A stretch of DNA of 64,000 nucleotides, from contig MCFL01000016.1 in NCBI GenBank assembly GCA_002102555.1, forward strand, positions 124,001 through 188,000. The letters run 5' to 3'. Source of the DNA: Catenaria anguillulae PL171. Its lineage: Eukaryota; Blastocladiomycota; Blastocladiomycetes; Blastocladiales; Catenariaceae. Under the pieces are notes generated by a model. It ran no database searches and was not told the origin of the DNA. It saw nothing but the letters and a program-made list of their open reading frames with translations. A program made the translations under genes and the position numbers. This document shows, one piece after another, positions 14,383 through 27,622 of the stretch (positions are counted from its first letter, which is position 1; each line of letters begins with the position of its first letter).

Positions 14383-15391
14383 TTTAGGCGGGTCGGTTTG
14401 GTGCGAAGTTAAGATGGGTGATGGTAGTTGGTGATCGGTGTGGAGGGAGTGGAATTGGTTGATGAGGTATAAAGATTTGGAGGAATGGTGGTGGGTATCG
14501 GCTTCGCTTTATACCTGTTTGCAGCGTTCCGTCCACGCTCATAGCCCCCGGTATACCATCTCGAAGTTCTTGACACCAATCGCGTCCGTCTAACCTGTGC
14601 TATTCTTGCCAGCACACACAAGTACACCCGCAGCTGCATATACTCTCTCTCGATAGACATGTATATTTTCAAGCACACCCAGCATCCACGATGCTGGAAA
14701 TCGGCACTAGAAGCCGTGCAGGTTTCTATTCTTGTCGTGCCTGGGTCCAAATGCAGTGTTCTCGAAGCGTATTTCTGCGCCAGGTTGTCTGCAAGCCGCG
14801 ATGAAAACTCGGGCAGGCGGTGGCGGTACTTACCTGCTTGAGTAGCCAAATATCCACCCAACGGCTGAGCTGGGCTGGCATGTGTGTTGAAGCCATCCGG
14901 ACGCGTTTGGGACATACTTGGCATGTCCGTTGAGGACTCTGGCTGCCGATGATCGCAGGCCCGGGAGTCACACATGGAGCAAAAGGCAAACAAGAAAATC
15001 TCTCATCTGATTGTCAAGCGTCTTGGATTTAGACTCGAAACATAGATGCACAGGATCGCTGTGTCGTGACAGTCCGCAGCGCCGATTGTAGGCGTTCAGG
15101 GGTGGACACCTGCTGGCCTGAAGCCGTGCATGCAATTTACATGGCCGGTAACTCCCTGACATCCTTGCCAAATATGAGCCGAGATAACTGCTTCATCGCA
15201 ATCTGCGCAACGAATCCGTGGGAACAGGCGGGCCGGTACTCGGGTCAGCTGGTGATGGGAAACATACACTTCGATTAGCCCTGTTCCTGTTGGGTCGCGA
15301 GCAGCCTGCGTCCGTTTTCTGCACACTGACTGAACAAGCCTGCATTCGATGAACTCTGCGCATTCCCTGCTCCGAACCAATCCACAACGAA
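14383..15391. other. Gene-free stretch upstream of receptor copy 3
   Basis: About 1 kb. A 194-codon open frame on the minus strand (14409-14993) has no domain, no plausible context and a composition unlike neighbouring genes, so I do not call it. The stretch presumably holds the promoters of the small membrane protein gene and of receptor copy 3. Confidence 0.45.
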
Positions 15392-18300
15392 ATGGGGCCT
15401 TGCATGTGCTTGAATCGTCTGCTGCTGCCGCCGCCCGTGATCAGCAGACGTGTGTATGACTGCACAGTCATTCAGCCAAACACACGCGGGAATGGCAACC
15501 CGGTAAGTTTCACGGCAGTTTCCGTTTGGATAGTCATCGCCCTATGCGTGGGCCGCCATGCATTTGCCCAGTCACCACCTCTACGACCCATTGTAAGGAT
15601 CATGACTGCGCAACCAGTTTCGGACGCAACGGATTGGCCAGCGACGTTTGCATCGAGCCGACAGTGGTCAATACAGTCTGGGATCGATATCGAGTTTGTC
15701 TTTCTGGTATGCAGTGAAATGACTTGAACGTTTCGTCGGACCAGAGTTCACTCATGAAGCCACTTGATGAACTCCTCTCAGCCTACAGCTATCACGAACT
15801 GTGCGTCGGTCAACTAACAACATCCTACGGAATGACGTGTATTTCTCAACGATTGTTCCCTTGACGACAAAACAGATATGTCGAAATCCATGGAAACTGT
15901 CATGGCTTCAAGTAACCTCTTTGTCGACATATTCCATCTGGACGGTTTGTTGCCAGACTGTGTGATCCTTGGCTGTTCATCTCGACTTCGAGCTCACGAC
16001 AGGAGTAATGAACAGTTGTATGGGTCGGAGACTACGCCGACTATCTTCTCCCGCTCAACGACCGAATCAATCGCACCGTTTTATTGGCACACAACGAGCA
16101 GAATGTTGAGGCGGGGATGTCTCTTGGACGATTGTACGCTACGCCACACTATCCAGATACTGTCGGACAATGTCTGACCAGTAAGCGCGCATACCCTGGT
16201 AGAGTGGCTGTTCCTCAGGCAGCCGACTTTGGTGTCATGTTTACTCGCATGGACATTCTCAACAAGTATGGGTTCTCCCGACCTCCTCAAACCGTATGCA
16301 ATCCCACACAGGTTGGTCGACTGGTTACGCTCAATTTGAATTCTCACCAGCTGCGGGGTGTATGTACAGTGGACTGAAATGGAATCCATGCTGAGCGCCG
16401 TCGTTGCCACTGAGCGCAAATCCAACCCATCGTTCATCGGCTACATCGGCCAACTCTCTCGGTACGAGGGCATGACATGCAATGTGCTTGAATGGCTCAA
16501 ATCCGAATCTGCTGGATCCATCCTCGAGCCAAACCGTACACTCTCGCTTCTGGACCCACGCCTACCCAACGGCCAACGGGCACAGAATATTGCCAACCGC
16601 TGGCAAACATGGGTTCGGAACGGATGGGTTGCTGTGGGCCACGACGAAATGTCGGCGCTGCGCGAATGGACGCGCGGGAATGCATTGTTTCATCGGAACT
16701 GGCCTTTTGTTGGCGCGCAGACAAGGGCGGCTCGAGTGTCGTGGCCATGGGCCGTGACAAAGCTGCCTGGTGCAAAGCCGGGCATGTCCGGTGCAGCCCT
16801 TGGTGGGTGGATGTGGGGCGTGAGTAAAGCGACAAAGAATCCTGAGGCTGCTGTCAAGGTCCTTGAATGGCTCATGTCGGTGCAGTTTCAAAAGATTCGG
16901 ACCATGACGTATGGGTCGCTGCCGACGGTCAAAGCTCTGTACGACGGTGTGTGCTTTCAAACTCGGGCAATGTTCGCATTGGTCCGTTTAACGCTTTGTG
17001 AGTGCCGCATTCAATTTGTAGATCCAGATGTGTGTACCATCATTGGCGACTGCAACCTGTTTCGAGACATGCAAATAGCGCACCGACCTTCTGGTGCGGC
17101 GGGCAAGGAATACCAGAATGTGTCCATTTCCATTTATGATTCGTGGTACTCTATCGTCACCGGTGCAATGTCAGCAACCAAAGGTCTCGCCCTCATGAAT
17201 CGAGAAATCGCCGACGCGTTGGGCATTGACATCTTGGGGCCACCAACCAACATTCATACACGCACATTATTGCCCTCGTCTTTATCGCGGTGAGTGCTGC
17301 CGAGCTCGCATGCATTCTGTGTGCCGCCGCGATGACGCTTTGGTTGCGAAGTCAGCCTTCTATTGAGCGAGCAGGCCTCCCGTATCTTTTTGTCGTACTT
17401 GGGGGAATGTCGTGTCTCTTGACCTTTTCGTTGCTCCACATTGGCATTCCCACAGTAAACGTGTGCCTTGCCCGATCTCTGTTGATGCCCGTTGCCACTG
17501 TTTCCGTTTTTGGAGTATTGGGTCTTCGGAATAGCCAGCTTTATCGTCTGTCTGGTATGTGGTCACGTCGCGCCTCTCTGTTCGCCGATTTCCTGTTTTT
17601 CATTGACTCTTGAGCGAGCTCAGGCAATCTCTACGCACCACCCAAGAGTCTCCCGGCAAGCACAATTACTCGTTACATTCTTCCACTTGCGCTCCTGCTG
17701 GCGTTTCTCTGGACTGTTCTTGCCATCCAATCGCCGCTTGTGCCAACTGACATCCGCCTAGCTTCCTGGCGATACGTTGGCTGCTCCAATGCCGACCCGG
17801 AACTTCACAATCACGTTCGCTCGATTTCGCTGGGCATCATTGTCAGTGTGTATCTGCTCGCAGCGTTGATATCGCACAAGGCAAGAAATGTCGGGACCGG
17901 ATTTTCAGAATCCAGAGCAATTGGCATTTCGCTCGCCAACGCTTTCTTGATTACCTGTGCGGTCATGCCCGTGATTGACCTCGACGTGACTGACCAGCCA
18001 ACCCAGTTTGCGCTTCGGTCAACTGCAATCATTCTTTCCACATCGCTGTTTCTGGTTGCGGATATCTTTCCACGACTGCTTCGAGCGTATCGCGAAATGA
18101 AAGCTGGAAACGTGCCAAAGGATGTACACATTGGATTCAGTTCGCCGGCACTCAAGTCGTTCTTTGCCAGCCTTCCTGGTCTGCAATCGTTCGTGGCTGG
18201 ACACGCATCGCAACACAGTTCGACAAGCTCACGTCAGCAGCACGCAGCCGGGGTCAAGGTAATTCCAGTCGTAAAATTCACAGGCGCCGCAGCCGGCTCG

Positions 18301-18897
18301 GACAATCAGCTGCAAAAGCCATCACCATCCAACGCGAGTCGATCTCAACAATCGCGCCCCATGTTCAAACGGGCCGTGGACGTGGACGACAGCAACCCAG
18401 GGCTTGCCGTGGACATCGGATTTGCACGCGAAGCAGTCGTATCAGTTCGATCGTCGACGAGAGCCTGGCTCCTCAAGGCGCCCCATGGACCGTGGCACGG
18501 CTATACTTGATGCCAAAGGAAGGGCTGCTCGTGTATCATCATGTTGTGATTGTACGTTCAGTGCTTCCTATCACTCACATTCATGAGACTCACAATCACA
18601 CTTGCACCGTGCAATTGTTAGGGTGGATCGCTTGAGGGCAGGGTGTTTGCACTGAGCCAGCTTCTCTCTGTTTGTGTGGTTGGTGCAGAGATGGGTGAGA
18701 AGAGGAAGGCGAACGACTCGCCAGGCAATCTCGAGTCCCGTAGCGCAAGCGCCATGTTCTCACTCGAGTTTCCGGGCATGTTCGTAAATGTCATGACGGC
18801 AAATGCAGACGAGAGTGTCAAGTGGGTGGACAAGATCAATGGAACTGTGAACAAGGCCGCCAGCACCAGCAAGGCAGAGCGGTCAAGGCCGAGTTGA
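15392..18897 (+). CDS. Receptor copy 3 (solute-binding/7TM/PH-like), with two apparent frameshifts
   Basis: Same architecture as 1161-4900. A signal segment (VSVWIVIALCVGRHAFAQS) is followed by solute-binding blocks (VWVGDYADYLLPL, RYEGMTCNVLEW, AALGGWMWGVSK) and DILGPPTN at the membrane border. Seven membrane segments and a PH-like tail (APWTVARLYLMPKEGLLVYHH ... ESVKWVDKINGTV) complete it. Introns lie near 15707, 16140, 16295, 16945 and 17555, and in the tail near 18550. Two net one-base shifts break the frame. One is near 17250, between GPPTN and the first membrane helix (which continues as HIIALVFIAVSAAELACIL). The other is near 18440-18480, inside the PH-like module. Either the gene is decaying or the sequence has base errors. 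Transcribed in the same direction as copies 1, 2 and 4. Confidence 0.75.
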
Positions 18898-19178
18898 CGT
18901 TCATATACATCTCCCTGTAGTAAACTCTATTGTTGTCCTTGTGACACGAAAGTGTCGGCTGCCCACCATTTGACTTGCGACGCGTCACTCTCTTGAAAAC
19001 TCCTTGCTCCTTCAGTTGCTTTGCCGAATTCCAATCATATGTAACAAACGCAATCCCTCCTAAGAACCGGAATAAATACGAGCACGTGTACGCCGCCCAC
19101 ATGAACTCTGATAGGTCCCCAGAGTAGCAACCAATGCCCTTGAGGGAATACCTGAATGCAGCGCAACAATCAATCATC

Positions 19179-22100
19179 ATGATGCGGATGTTGATGACAT
19201 CTGTGCCCTTTTTTCCCTCTTGGTGAGCTACGCCCTGCTCATTGGCGCCCAGGCAAATCGTCCGGTAGTGCGTGTGCTGGTCCGCAAATGTATATGCCAC
19301 ACGAAATCATTGCAGTGAAATTGTTGAGCGAATTGTGGGACCTGGTGCTAACCATCAACGCCCTCCAATCAATCTTGGCTCAGCGGCGGATGCGGCGGAA
19401 TGGGAATACAGCGCCTCTCTGCGGCAGCAGTTTTCACAGCGAACTGGTATCGACATTGAATTTGTGGACTGGTACGACTGTTTGCATCGCTGACTGATGC
19501 ATGCGAACTCCTGACTGATTCATGCACTCTGGACTCTCCGACAGCCGACAGGAACAACAGACTGTACGAACGAACCAGGCCGGCATTCCATCACGTTGGA
19601 TGACTGGAGAATCCTAACGCCTTTGAGTTGAATGAAAAGATGTCGCTGCATCAATCAAGGCTATTCTCGAGGCAGGCAATGCGTACATTGACGTATTTGA
19701 GATGGATGGTCCGTTGATTTGTGTATGTGAGCGTGCTGGGACCCACATCTCTCAATCTTTTGCTTCTCACAGTCGTGTGGGTTGGTGAATACGACGAGTG
19801 GCTTTTGCCCCTTGATGGCCGGCTTCCTCAGGCAGTCCTTGATGCTCACAATGAGCAAAACGTCGCCGCTGGAAAAGTGAAAGGACGACTGTACGTCGTC
19901 CATGTGTTCGCAACAATCCACGCTGAACCATCCCTAATACCAATGCACACAGAGTGGCCGTTCCGCAACAAGCTGATTACGGCGTCATGTTTTCCCGCAC
20001 GGATTTGCTGACAAAGTACGGCTACGCTTCTCCACCGACAACGGTGGAGCAAATGGATGAAATGATCAACCAAATCGTGCCGCAAGAGCGCAAATCCAAC
20101 CCAAACTTTCTCGGTGTTTCGGGCCAAATCAAAGCCTACGAGGGCGGTACATGCAACGTGCTGGAATGGCTCCTGGGCGAAAACGCAGGCATTATTCTCG
20201 AGCCTGATGGTACACTCTCATCGCTCGACCAATCGTCACCCACTGGCCAGCGGGCAATCAGTGTCGGCCGCCGGTGGCGCGACTGGGCGCGCAGGGGCTG
20301 GATCTTGCTCGGACAAGACGAGTGGCCGTCTATGCGCGAATGGCTCCGTGGCAACGTCTTGTTCCATCGCAACTGGCCTCTGGTGGCCGTGCAAACACGT
20401 CAGGCAAACGTGGGATTCCCGTGGGTCATGACGCGGCTGCCTGGGAACGTCGGCACGTTGGGTGGTTGGTTGTGGGGCGTATCCAAGTATACCAAGAACC
20501 CGGACGCAGTGCTCCAAGTGCTCCAATTTTTCCTCTCACCCGAGTTTCAAAAGATTCGCACAGTGCAGTATGGCTCACCGCCCACGGCCAAGGTGCTGTA
20601 CAATGATTCGGACGTGTGTGCAGCCTTGGGTGACTGCACCTTGTTTCGCGGCATCAACATTGCGACACGCCCGTCGGGTGCCGCTGGCAAAAACTACCCA
20701 CAAGTCACAAAGGCCATTTACAATTACTGGGTCGACATTGTCAATGGCGTCGGCACAGTCGAGGGCAAACTGGGCGCCATGAACCGTGAAATTGCTCGTG
20801 TGCTCAACATTGATGTGCTGGGTCCACCCACAAACATCAGCATCTCGCATCCACTCGCACTGGCTGTTGTTGTTCTGACCGTCATTTTGCTCGGCCTCGT
20901 CGCGGCATCGGCATTGGCTGTGATTCTGCTACGTAGGCAGCGAGTCATTCGCAACGCAGGCATCACTTACCAACTGGGCGTTCTCCTTGGTCTGGCACTA
21001 CAGCTCGGGTTTGTCATGTTGCTCGTAGGAATACCGACTGCGGGCAACTGTCAAGCGCGAGCCTGGCTGCTCGGCCTTGGCTACACGTTAGTTGTTGGAT
21101 CCATTACCTACCGCATCTTTCGAATCTGGTCCACCTTTTGTACGGACCGCGTTGACTCATGAAGCTTCCAGCAGTGACTGAACTGACGTTCACTTACATG
21201 CATGCACAGTAAATCCTTTCATCCTCAACAAAGCCGCACGCCGAGGCCCCGTCGTCGCCATCGTAGTGTCCCTCGCCTGCATCGACGTTGTGCTCATCGG
21301 ACTGCTCCTCGGCATTGACTCTCCCGTCCCGACCGACATCAAAATGCCCACTCGCGGTACACGGGCTGTGTCTCATCCAACCTGCGCTTCCAACAAACCA
21401 TGACGCTCTTGATTTACCTCTATCACACGCTTCAAATGCTCGCGGGCCTGTTTATCGCATTCAAGGCCCGATACCTCGGGCAAGGCTTTTCCGAAAACCG
21501 CGCCATTGCCATATGCTTGAGCAACAATGCATTCATGATGCTTGTGGTGCTCCCGTTTGTCGAGCTGGATATCTTGGACCAGAGTCCGACTTTTGCACTC
21601 CGGTCGCTGTCGCGCTGTTTATTGTGGCCCTGTACCTTGGCGCGTACATCTTGCCACGCGTACGCATGGGCATCAAGAGCTGGCGCATGGGTGACGCAGA
21701 TTCTGGGCTTTCGTCCGAGGCGGAATTGAAAGGGGCGGGCGGCCGACCGCGGCCCGGCGAGTGGAGCTTGGCCACGTTTCAGCCAGGTACGCGGTCGAGT
21801 ATGGGGCACATGTCGTATGCAGGCGGTGGGAATGCTCATGTTGACTTTGGAACAAAGCCTGCGAGTGGAGGGGCCGCCGCTGGGAGCACGGACCCACACC
21901 AGATTACGGTGCCCGAGCTGTCCGGATTTGTCGAGTTTCCGTTTGGGCGATCGGGTCCACTGAGTGTGCGGATATCGAATCGGCGGTGGATGATGCAGTT
22001 TATTCCGTGGACGTTGATGAGAGCCTACTTGTTTCCGAAAGGCGGGCTGTTGGTGTTTCACGATGTGTGCCGAGTACGTTCCTTTTCCTTCTGATGATTC

Positions 22101-22436
22101 AGCAAAAGGAATTATTGACCCGAAGGAGGGTGTACGTATACGTAGAGCTTGGGAATTCACGGCAACGTGATTCATCTTGATACAATCCACCTTGCAACCG
22201 CTGGCCCGGCCGATTCTAGCCTGCTCGAGCTGCACCTGGCCAACGGCGATATCGTGCAAATGATGGCGCCCAACGCCGACGACAGAGACAGTTGGCTCGC
22301 ATCAATTCAACTAGGCCGTTCCAATGTCTCGCATGCAGTGCCCAATTCGCCAGCACATCCCCGAGTGACGGCGGCGACAAGACACACTTCAGTTTCACCT
22401 GTCACATCATCGCGGACGGAAGTGACCAAAGGATAA
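19179..22436 (+). CDS. Receptor copy 4 (solute-binding/7TM/PH-like), with apparent frameshifts
   Basis: The likely start is the ATG cluster at 19179, giving a signal peptide (MMRMLMTSVPFF ... YALLIGAQA) only if a one-base shift near 19215 is accepted. The core exon, from the acceptor near 19952 to 21139, is open for about 400 codons. It encodes VAVPQQADYGVMFSR, AYEGGTCNVLEWLL, TLGGWLWGVSKYTKNPDA, the first membrane helices and CQARAWLLGLGYTL. Further net one-base shifts occur near 21357 (TRG to YTGCVSSN) and 21602 (FALRS to VAVALFIVALYL). The PH-like tail is split at 22075/22146 as in the other copies. This copy lacks three introns that copies 2 and 3 carry in the ectodomain. AATAAA at 22488 is a plausible poly(A) signal. 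Confidence 0.78.
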
Positions 22437-22702
22437 GGTGTCATCAATACCGTTCATCAATACCGTTCTCAGTAAGCATATGTACTAAATAAAGTTGTGA
22501 CAAAGCCAACAGTTGGCCCTGGAAAATGAAACCAATTCGGCAGCACAGGGAGAAGCGGCCAAACCAACCAAAATGGGTTGCCGTCACGACAAGTCAAAAA
22601 GAAAAGAAAAGCGTAGCAGCAGCGAATTACTGTGGTTGTCCACGCTGCACGTGTTGCGCGTAGTACGCATAGTAAAACTGCCGCCAATACGTCTGCTGGA
22701 CT

Positions 22703-23818
22703 TCAGGCGCCATACCCAGGTACGCCGGATCGTGACCGTAGGTGGCCGTAAATGCCGCTGTCAAATCCTGCTAGCGCCATCGGCACCCGTACCTCCATCT
22801 GCAGGCCCAGCTGGGCCATCAATTGCGCGTACTCTTGGTCCATTTGCGTCTCGCGCTGCGTGACCTCGGCCATGGCCGCTGGTTTGTTGCGCATCATGCA
22901 ATCCCTGGCGAAATGCCCAGCGTTGCGGCAACTGCGGCAAATGACCGAGTTGGTAAAACTGGAGTGTTCGGGACACTGGTAGCGCTTGTGGCCGAGTGCG
23001 CCGCAGTTTTGGCACACGTGGTTCTCGTCATCCCAGAGGGTGCCGTTGAGCGCGGCGAGGTCGCGGAGCTGTTGGCGCTTGAGCTGGTTTTGCGCCTCGG
23101 GCACCGTGCATGCGGTTTCAATGATGCGATTGACCAAGTCGCACCCGGCCTTGACTGTCGCCTCGGTATCGCCTGTGATCACACAGTGCAAGTCCTCTTC
23201 TTGGTTCTAGTAAGACGGGGGCACACCTTTGCCTTGCTTGACGGACCCTTTGCCGCGAATGGCAATTTTGGCGCCAGAGTCGGCTTCCATTTGCTTGATC
23301 GTGGACCCGCGCGGGCCAAGCAGCAGGCCGATAAAGTAAATGTTCGGGAACTCGCGCTCTCGGGAATGTAAATCTTTTCCTGGAATTTGGTTGGACGGCG
23401 GTAGTCTGTGGGCGGGTGGTACTTTGGATCGATGGCCATGGCGATGGCCACCAGCTTGTGGCGCTCGTCCTCGAGCCGCTTGCGGTACCGCAACTCGCGC
23501 GTGTTGATACGCTTTCCGTCTGCGCTGTACACGGGTTCGGGCGATGGCGACCGGTTGGGTGTGGCGGGGATGTAGTTGGCGGGCGTGCGCAACAGGTGCC
23601 CGATCTCATCGATGCGCACATGCACGGAGAAGAGGGCCATTTGGTCGGACGTCAGGCAGTCGAGCTTGAGGGTTTCGGGGAGGCCGTGGCGGTTGGGCTC
23701 GCCCCATTTAGAGGATTTCTTGGCGAGGGAACGACCGCGGTCTGTTAGGATCAAGTTGGATCAGGCAAGGGCCGCGTGGGCAAACGAGGAGAAGGAGCGT
23801 ACCATGATCGCGGGCCAT
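22703..23818 (-). CDS. Branchpoint-binding protein SF1/BBP, with apparent lesions
   Basis: Two exons: 23818-23803 (MARDH) and 23741-22703. In order come the N-terminal SKWGEP region with SPSPEPVYSADGKRINTREL, then the KH-QUA2 domain (IYFIGLLLGPRGSTIKQMEA, IAIRGKGSVKQGKG) and LKRQQLRDLAALNGTL. Two CCHC zinc knuckles follow (CQNCGALGHKRYQC and CRSCRNAGHFARDC). The protein recognises the intron branchpoint during early spliceosome assembly. Two defects are visible: a net +2/-1 shift near 23368 (a possible duplicated AG after ATTCCCGAG), and an in-frame TAG near 23210 inside the KH domain (PPSY-stop-NQEEDLHC). SF1 is normally essential, so a base error or a second copy elsewhere is likely. It is convergent with receptor copy 4. 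Confidence 0.88.
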
Positions 23819-24233
23819 GTGCGAGTGGCCGAGGCCGATTGCCGAGTGTCCATGGGCAGTGTCTGTCATTTTTGGTTGGAGGCCAGGGGTCGAGTGTAAT
23901 GAGGGGCGTACGCGTGTACAGTAAACCACCCATCGCGCAGTCGCGTCGTTTTGACTCACAACGGAGGAGGGCACCTAACGCACCCGAGGGAGAAGTGACA
24001 TCTATACTTACCGTCCTCAGTGTACATAAGCCAAAAGTGGGTCCTGGAAATTGAAATCAATTTGACAGTACATTGCGATGCAGCCAAACCAACAAAAATG
24101 AGTTGCCATCGTGACAAGAGAGTTAAAAGGAACAAACGGAAACAAGCACAAGAGGCACAAGGCACATGAACAGAAACATAGAAATCAAAACGAAAAACAA
24201 GTCCGAGACCTCATGACGCATCAACACAAGACC

Positions 24234-26066
24234 TTACATCTCCTGCTGACCCATCATCTCCTCTGCCGCGCCCTCCGGTGCACCCTGCGCGGGCGCCTGC
24301 CTGGCCTCTTTCCTCGACAACCCAGACACAATGTCGTCGACACGCAACAACAAGCACGCACTCTCAATGGCCGTCTTGAGCGTCTGGACCTTGACGGCGG
24401 CAGGCTCCCACACATTGTACTGGGTCATGTCAACCACGACGCCCTTGATGCCGTCAATACCAAACGTATGCTGGCCCTCGGCGTGCTTTGCACGCAAGCT
24501 CGTCAGCGTCTTGATGGCATTGCCGCCGCAGTTTTGCACGAGCGTGCGCGGAATCACCTCGAGCGCTTCGGCCACGGCCTTGAACGGCCATTGCATGACA
24601 CCCTCGATGGATTTGGCCTTTTCGGCCAACTTGACGGCCACGGCCATTTCCGTGGCGCCGCCGCCGGGGGCAAGCTTGGGGTTGAAGTACACGTTGCGAG
24701 CAACGGCCATGGCGTCTTGCAAGTTGCGGTCCACCTCGTTCAACACGTCCTTTGAAGGTCCACGCAGCAAGATGGTGCAGGCCTTGGGCTGCTTGCACTT
24801 TGTCAAGAATGCAAAGTACTCGTCGCCAATCTTGTCGACCTTGAACTCGCCACAGTGCGTGCCCACATCCGACTCCTTGAGATCCTCGACGCGGTTGACA
24901 ATGGTGGCGCCCGTGGCACGTGCAATGCGGTTATTGTCCATCTTGCGGACGCGGCGAATGGCCGTGATGTTGTGCTTCAGCAAGTAGTGCTGGGCCAAGT
25001 CGGAAACACCCTTTTCCGTCAAGACCAAGTCGGGTTTCACGGCGGCAATCCGCTCGCAAAGCAACTGGATCTGCTCCTCCTCAATCTCGAGAATCTTGTT
25101 CCAATCCTCCTCCTTGGAAATCTCAATGTTGGTCTGGGACTCGCCCTTCTTGTACTCGAGGGGGCAGTCGAGCAACACAATGCGCGGATTGGTAATGTGG
25201 CGGCGCATCTTTGGGTGCGTCACGTCCTTGTTGATCATGACGCCGTCCAGCACGCAACTCTGCTCGATTTCGCCTCCGGGCACCTTTTCCACACGAGCAT
25301 ACCGCTTGATGTCCACCTCGATTTTGCCCTCGGGCCCCGACTTGTCGGCCGTGGCAACCGTGCGCACGGCATCGAGCGCCAAGTTGCACATGAGGTCGGA
25401 CCACCGCGACACAAACTTTGTGCCAAGCGTCGACTTGACCAAGGCAAGCATTTCGTCCCTGTTGTTGACGTCGACGGGTTTCGAAATGGCTTCAATCACG
25501 CCCAGCGCTTGCTCGAGGGCTTGCTTGTAAGCGGCAATGATGGTGATTGGGTGAATGTTGCGCTCGAGGTGCGGGGCTGCCATGGCAAGCATTTCGCCGG
25601 CTATGCATTCGTGTGACCAAGCAAGTCAGCATCCAAGGTTTCGAGAAGAAAAAAAAAAAAGTTCAAGGTGTGCAGGATCAAATAACGAACCAAGAATAAT
25701 CACACTGGTAGTCCCATCGCCCACTTCCTCGTCCTGTGTGCGTGCCAGTTCAATCATGGACTTTGCTGCCGGATGTGCCACCTCGCACTCGCGCAAGATG
25801 GCGTTGCCGTCATTGGTCAGCACAATGCCGCCCATCGGGTCCAGCAACATCTTGAGCATGGCTTGCGGACCCAAGCACGTCCGAATGATGTCGGCCACGG
25901 TCTTGCCCGCAACAATGTTGGACAGTTGGGCTTTGCGACCCGACTCGCGGTTTTGGTTGGTGTCTACATGCGCGATACAATTCGTACAAACGAGGGTCGG
26001 CACGTTAGCAAAGTATGAGTGGAAATCAGGAAGGTGAATGTCGTGTGAGTTGGGGGTGGGGTCCAT
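24234..26066 (-). CDS. CCT3: T-complex protein 1 subunit gamma (CCT3)
   Basis: The main exon 25600-24234 and an upstream exon ending at 25691 are joined across an 86-nt intron that restores VIILAGEMLAMA. Diagnostic blocks are ESGRKAQLSNI, ADIIRTCLGPQAMLKMLLDP, GGIVLTNDGNAILRE, HPAAKSMIELARTQDEEVGDGTTS, IRRVRKMDNNRIARATGA and ALEVIPRTLVQNCGG. The GDGTTS ATPase motif is intact. It forms one position of the cytosolic chaperonin ring that folds actin, tubulin and other proteins. The N-terminus is unresolved: the frame stays open to an ATG at 26066, giving about 25 residues more than usual. A 24-nt GT...AG stretch near 25983 could instead be removed, or a first exon may lie further up. Confidence 0.93.
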
Positions 26067-26920
26067 GATCTGCAACTGAGCAAGAGGTGCTTGAAGGCGG
26101 GCGGTTGAGGTATCTGCCGAATTGATTGTTCAAGCTCAGTTGTGAAACTGAGCGCTTCGAATTGAATTGCCTTTCGAGTTGACTGGGCCAATAGCGCGAG
26201 CGGACGGATGGTTGCAGCAGTTGCCACTGAAGGAGACGCCCAAGGATCATGCAATGCACGAACGGCGTGGGCAACGTGAACTTGCTGTTGTCGAGGGTGC
26301 TGCGAGCGCATGCAGTTGATGATTGTGTGCGCTACGGCCGTGGTCGTTCAACGGCGAAGTGATCATGTCGTTATTGTTGATCGGCGGGCGAGATGAGGCT
26401 CGCGTGTGCCGAGGCAGTGCTGGTGATTCATGGCATGGCATGAAATTACATGGCACGTCGGTCGAGCGCAGCGCAGAACATGGCCCGTCGAGGACGAGTC
26501 GAGGGTGAGGTCGATGTTGGTTGCGGTGCGAGTTGGGGTGGCGATCTGAGTGTTGTGTGGTGGTTGGGCTACGCACTCATAACAATGATGGGCTGCTGCA
26601 TCTTGACGGCGGTTGGACGGGGGTTCAGGCACAGAACACGGGACAGCGGATGGAATGCGGAGGGTGACGTTGACGTTGCGGCGGCTATGCGTTATCGTCC
26701 AATACAGATCACAGATCTCATCAGACTGCTGCCAGATGTAATAAACCATGGCTGTTGTGATCGCCACAGCTTGAACGCATGGTCCGCCGATTCGATTCCA
26801 TAGATTCCAACCCATCATCATCATGTCATGCCTCTGCTCAACTCGCTTTGACGGTTGTATACAGTCAGGCCAACTGACCAACCAATCCATGTACCGCCCA
26901 TTGTGCCTCATTCAGCAGCC
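26067..26920. promoter_or_regulatory. Divergent region between CCT3 and mitochondrial bL27
   Basis: Start codons of two divergent genes lie about 850 bases apart. It may hide a first exon of CCT3. Otherwise I find no supported coding sequence; the open frames here lack domains. Confidence 0.4.
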
Positions 26921-27622
26921 ATGCTTTCCCGCCTTCTCGTCTCCTCGGCATCCACCGCCACCGCCGCCGCCTCGGCCCGGCCATCCATTGGCGCCCTCCT
27001 CCCCTTGCCCGGATCCATCCCGGTTGTTTCGCTCTCACTCTCACTCTCGCAAAAGCGTTGGGCCACCAAACGGTCGGGCGGATCCACCAAAAACGGCCGT
27101 GACTCGCACTCGAAGCGCTTGGGCCTGAAAAAGTATGGCGGCCAGTCCGTGATCCCAGGCAACATTCTTGTGCGCCAACGAGGCACCGAATTTCATGCGG
27201 GCCCCAATGTCGGCATGGGCCGCGACCACACGTTGTATGCGCTGACCCCTGGGCATGTCCATTTCTACAAGGCCTACAAGGTCAAGGTGGTTGATGGCAA
27301 GCGCACGCTTGCAAAGGAGTACCAATATGTGCAAGTGATTAACAGGGACACGCACGCACGGGCATTTGACAAGGACACGGGCAAGTTGGATTTGTCCAAG
27401 GTGGTTTTGGAGACGGACACGGTGCGCAAGTCGCTGGACAGGGCAAAGCAAGTCAAGTTGCCGCCCATGCCCGCCGAAGAGTTTGTGCCGCGGCGCAGGT
27501 TGTTTGATAAGATCAACAAGGTCGAGTTTGAGGAGTTGGTGACCGAGAGTTGGAAGGAGCGGTTGGGCGGCGACCATTGGATGGTCAAGGAGCGGGAGGC
27601 AAAGGTGGTCCGGGCGTTGTAG
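26921..27622 (+). CDS. MRP7: Mitochondrial large ribosomal subunit protein bL27m
   Basis: Single exon, 233 residues. The N-terminus is an Ala/Ser/Arg mitochondrial targeting sequence. The bL27 core starts at [20 protein letters not shown] and contains [24 protein letters not shown] and [13 protein letters not shown]-like residues ([18 protein letters not shown]). The long C-terminal extension is typical of fungal mitochondrial L27 (yeast MRP7). bL27 sits near the peptidyl transferase centre. The start ATG at 26921 puts the basic, acid-free leader directly at the N-terminus. The stop is TAG, followed two codons later by TGA. Confidence 0.92.
   Translation: MLSRLLVSSASTATAAASARPSIGALLPLPGSIPVVSLSLSLSQKRWATKRSGGSTKNGRDSHSKRLGLKKYGGQSVIPGNILVRQRGTEFHAGPNVGMGRDHTLYALTPGHVHFYKAYKVKVVDGKRTLAKEYQYVQVINRDTHARAFDKDTGKLDLSKVVLETDTVRKSLDRAKQVKLPPMPAEEFVPRRRLFDKINKVEFEELVTESWKERLGGDHWMVKEREAKVVRAL

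Noticed and set aside
14409-14993. 194-codon minus-strand frame
   Set aside because: No signal, domain, intron pattern or coding-like composition; lies in the upstream region of receptor copy 3.
18836-19300. 154-codon minus-strand frame between receptor copies 3 and 4
   Set aside because: Overlaps the PH-like exon of copy 3 and the signal peptide of copy 4 antisense; no recognisable domain.
17240-21610. Programmed ribosomal frameshifting in receptor copies 3 and 4
   Set aside because: The shift sites differ between copies and no slippery heptamer is evident; the intact copy 2 needs none.
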